A stretch of 6,591 bases of DNA from Gammaproteobacteria bacterium (GTDB lineage Bacteria; Pseudomonadota; Gammaproteobacteria; Pseudomonadales; Azotimanducaceae), in NCBI GenBank assembly GCA_030430515.1, contig JAUIKX010000201.1:1-6591 (forward strand), in the 5' to 3' direction. Numbering within the stretch: the stretch's first letter is position 1; each line of letters opens with the position of its first letter. This document shows positions 5,789 to 6,591 of the stretch, piece after piece. Both the position numbers and the translations under genes were made by a program. The notes under the pieces are model-generated. The model was not told the origin of the DNA, made no database searches, and worked only from the letters and a program-made list of their open reading frames with translations.

Positions 5789-6591
5789 CAGAAAAACCTC
5801 GTCAATTCAAACTGCATGAAATCCTCGCGGTCCAGAAAAGAGCCGCGTCCCTCACCCGAGAAGACCCGCGCCTCGAGGCTCATCGACCAATCGGTGCCGA
5901 TCTGGCGCTCGGCCTCCACAGAGATGATTCGCTCGTGGCTGCGGGTATCGCGAATGAACCCCAGAAGAACACTGGTATCGCTGAAATCGTTGAAGGTCAG
6001 CCGGGCACCCAATGCCACATCACGTTCGTAGAGCGTGAAAGACGCATCTTCATCCCTGCCGTCGTAGAGATACTCACCGACAATGCCGAGGTCTGCGTTG
6101 CTGCCGAATACCCCGACGAACGTGCGTTCGAAGCCAACCACCGCAGCGGCAAAGCGGTCACCATCACCGCTGCGGGTGAGCGCCTCGGCTTTGAGCGCCC
6201 AGTGTCCGCTCAGATACTGCGCATCGATTCCGGCCTGATCCACCACATCGTAGATCGGCACCAGCCGTTCCGTGTCCGGGTCATAGCGAAACCGGGGGTC
6301 TCGATTGGTACCACTGAACAGGTGCAGCCCAACATCGAGCCCACCGACTGAAGACGACCATCGAACGGCGCCATCGAGACGTTTCGCCCGGGCTCCGGAT
6401 TCGTACTCCGCCTGATCGGCGTCCACCCGGGTGGGAAACCGCGGCCGCCCATCACGGCCGGCGAAGCTCCGTTCCCGGAAACCGGACAGCAGGAACACGT
6501 CGATGAGCCCCCAATCCCGCACGAGAGACAGCTGCACCATGGGCTGCCCCAGCCGGTCCTCATCGTCGACGTTCTCAACGGCATCGGTCTG
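5788..6591 (-). CDS. Outer-membrane beta-barrel-like protein of unknown function, 5'-truncated by window edge
   Basis: The frame stays open to the window edge, so 267 C-terminal residues are seen and the true start and any signal peptide are outside; the internal ATG at 6540 is not favoured because the 17 codons before it are open and read on into the same fold (VDDEDRLGQPMVQLSLVRDWG). The protein shows repeated short alternating polar/hydrophobic stretches rich in Gly, Arg, Asp and aromatics, such as LDVGLHLFSGTN, GIDAQYLSGHWALKAEAL and LGIVGEYLYDGRDE, and ends in MQFELTRFF, a terminal Phe with alternating residues as in the beta-signal read by the Bam complex. This points to an outer-membrane barrel. 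It resembles uncharacterised gammaproteobacterial proteins with the (D)DEDRLGQPM...DWG and GFRERxFxGRDGRxR patterns, from memory; no function is known to me. First visible gene of the leftward operon; ligand or pore role is not decidable. Confidence 0.75.
   Translation of the reverse strand, partial: QTDAVENVDDEDRLGQPMVQLSLVRDWGLIDVFLLSGFRERSFAGRDGRPRFPTRVDADQAEYESGARAKRLDGAVRWSSSVGGLDVGLHLFSGTNRDPRFRYDPDTERLVPIYDVVDQAGIDAQYLSGHWALKAEALTRSGDGDRFAAAVVGFERTFVGVFGSNADLGIVGEYLYDGRDEDASFTLYERDVALGARLTFNDFSDTSVLLGFIRDTRSHERIISVEAERQIGTDWSMSLEARVFSGEGRGSFLDREDFMQFELTRFF

Noticed and set aside
6538..6540. ATG at 6540 as the start of the outer-membrane protein
   Set aside because: No secretion signal follows it, and the frame is open with family-like residues for 17 codons up to the window edge.

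Overview
The window carries six protein-coding genes packed with almost no intergenic DNA. The GC-rich composition, the very close resemblance of the Mfd portion to the E. coli protein, and the order mfd - csiV-like gene - convergent methylthioinosine/purine phosphorylase (recalled from Pseudomonas, PA3002-PA3004) all suggest a gammaproteobacterium, probably pseudomonad-like or marine. Genus and species cannot be read from this sequence. No mobile elements, tRNA, rRNA, CRISPR or phage genes were seen, and the region looks like ordinary chromosomal core.

Left, rightward block (1-3478): the C-terminal ~820 residues of the transcription-repair coupling factor Mfd, whose 5' end lies off the window, overlap by 4 nt (ATGA) with a gene for a secreted CsiV-family envelope protein. 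The two are very probably co-transcribed.

Right, leftward block (6591-3484, read right to left): an outer-membrane beta-barrel-like protein of unknown function (5' end off the window), a YnaI-type MscS mechanosensitive channel, a hypoxanthine-guanine phosphoribosyltransferase, and an MTAP/PNP-family phosphorylase most like S-methyl-5'-thioinosine phosphorylase. All three junctions overlap (TGATG, ATGA, GTGA), so this reads as one translationally coupled operon. The last two genes make biochemical sense together: the phosphorylase would release hypoxanthine from methylthioinosine, and the transferase would recapture it as IMP. The first two encode proteins expected in the outer and inner membrane; their link to purine salvage is unknown.

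The two blocks converge, with 5 bp between the stop codons. No intrinsic terminator with a T-run was found there. A perfect 9-bp inverted repeat lies in the last codons of the csiV-like gene, just past the end of the leftward operon. No promoters can be placed, because both transcription units start outside the window. I see no clearly new system; the least understood parts are the outer-membrane protein and its coupling to the channel gene, and the altered phosphate loop of the phosphorylase.
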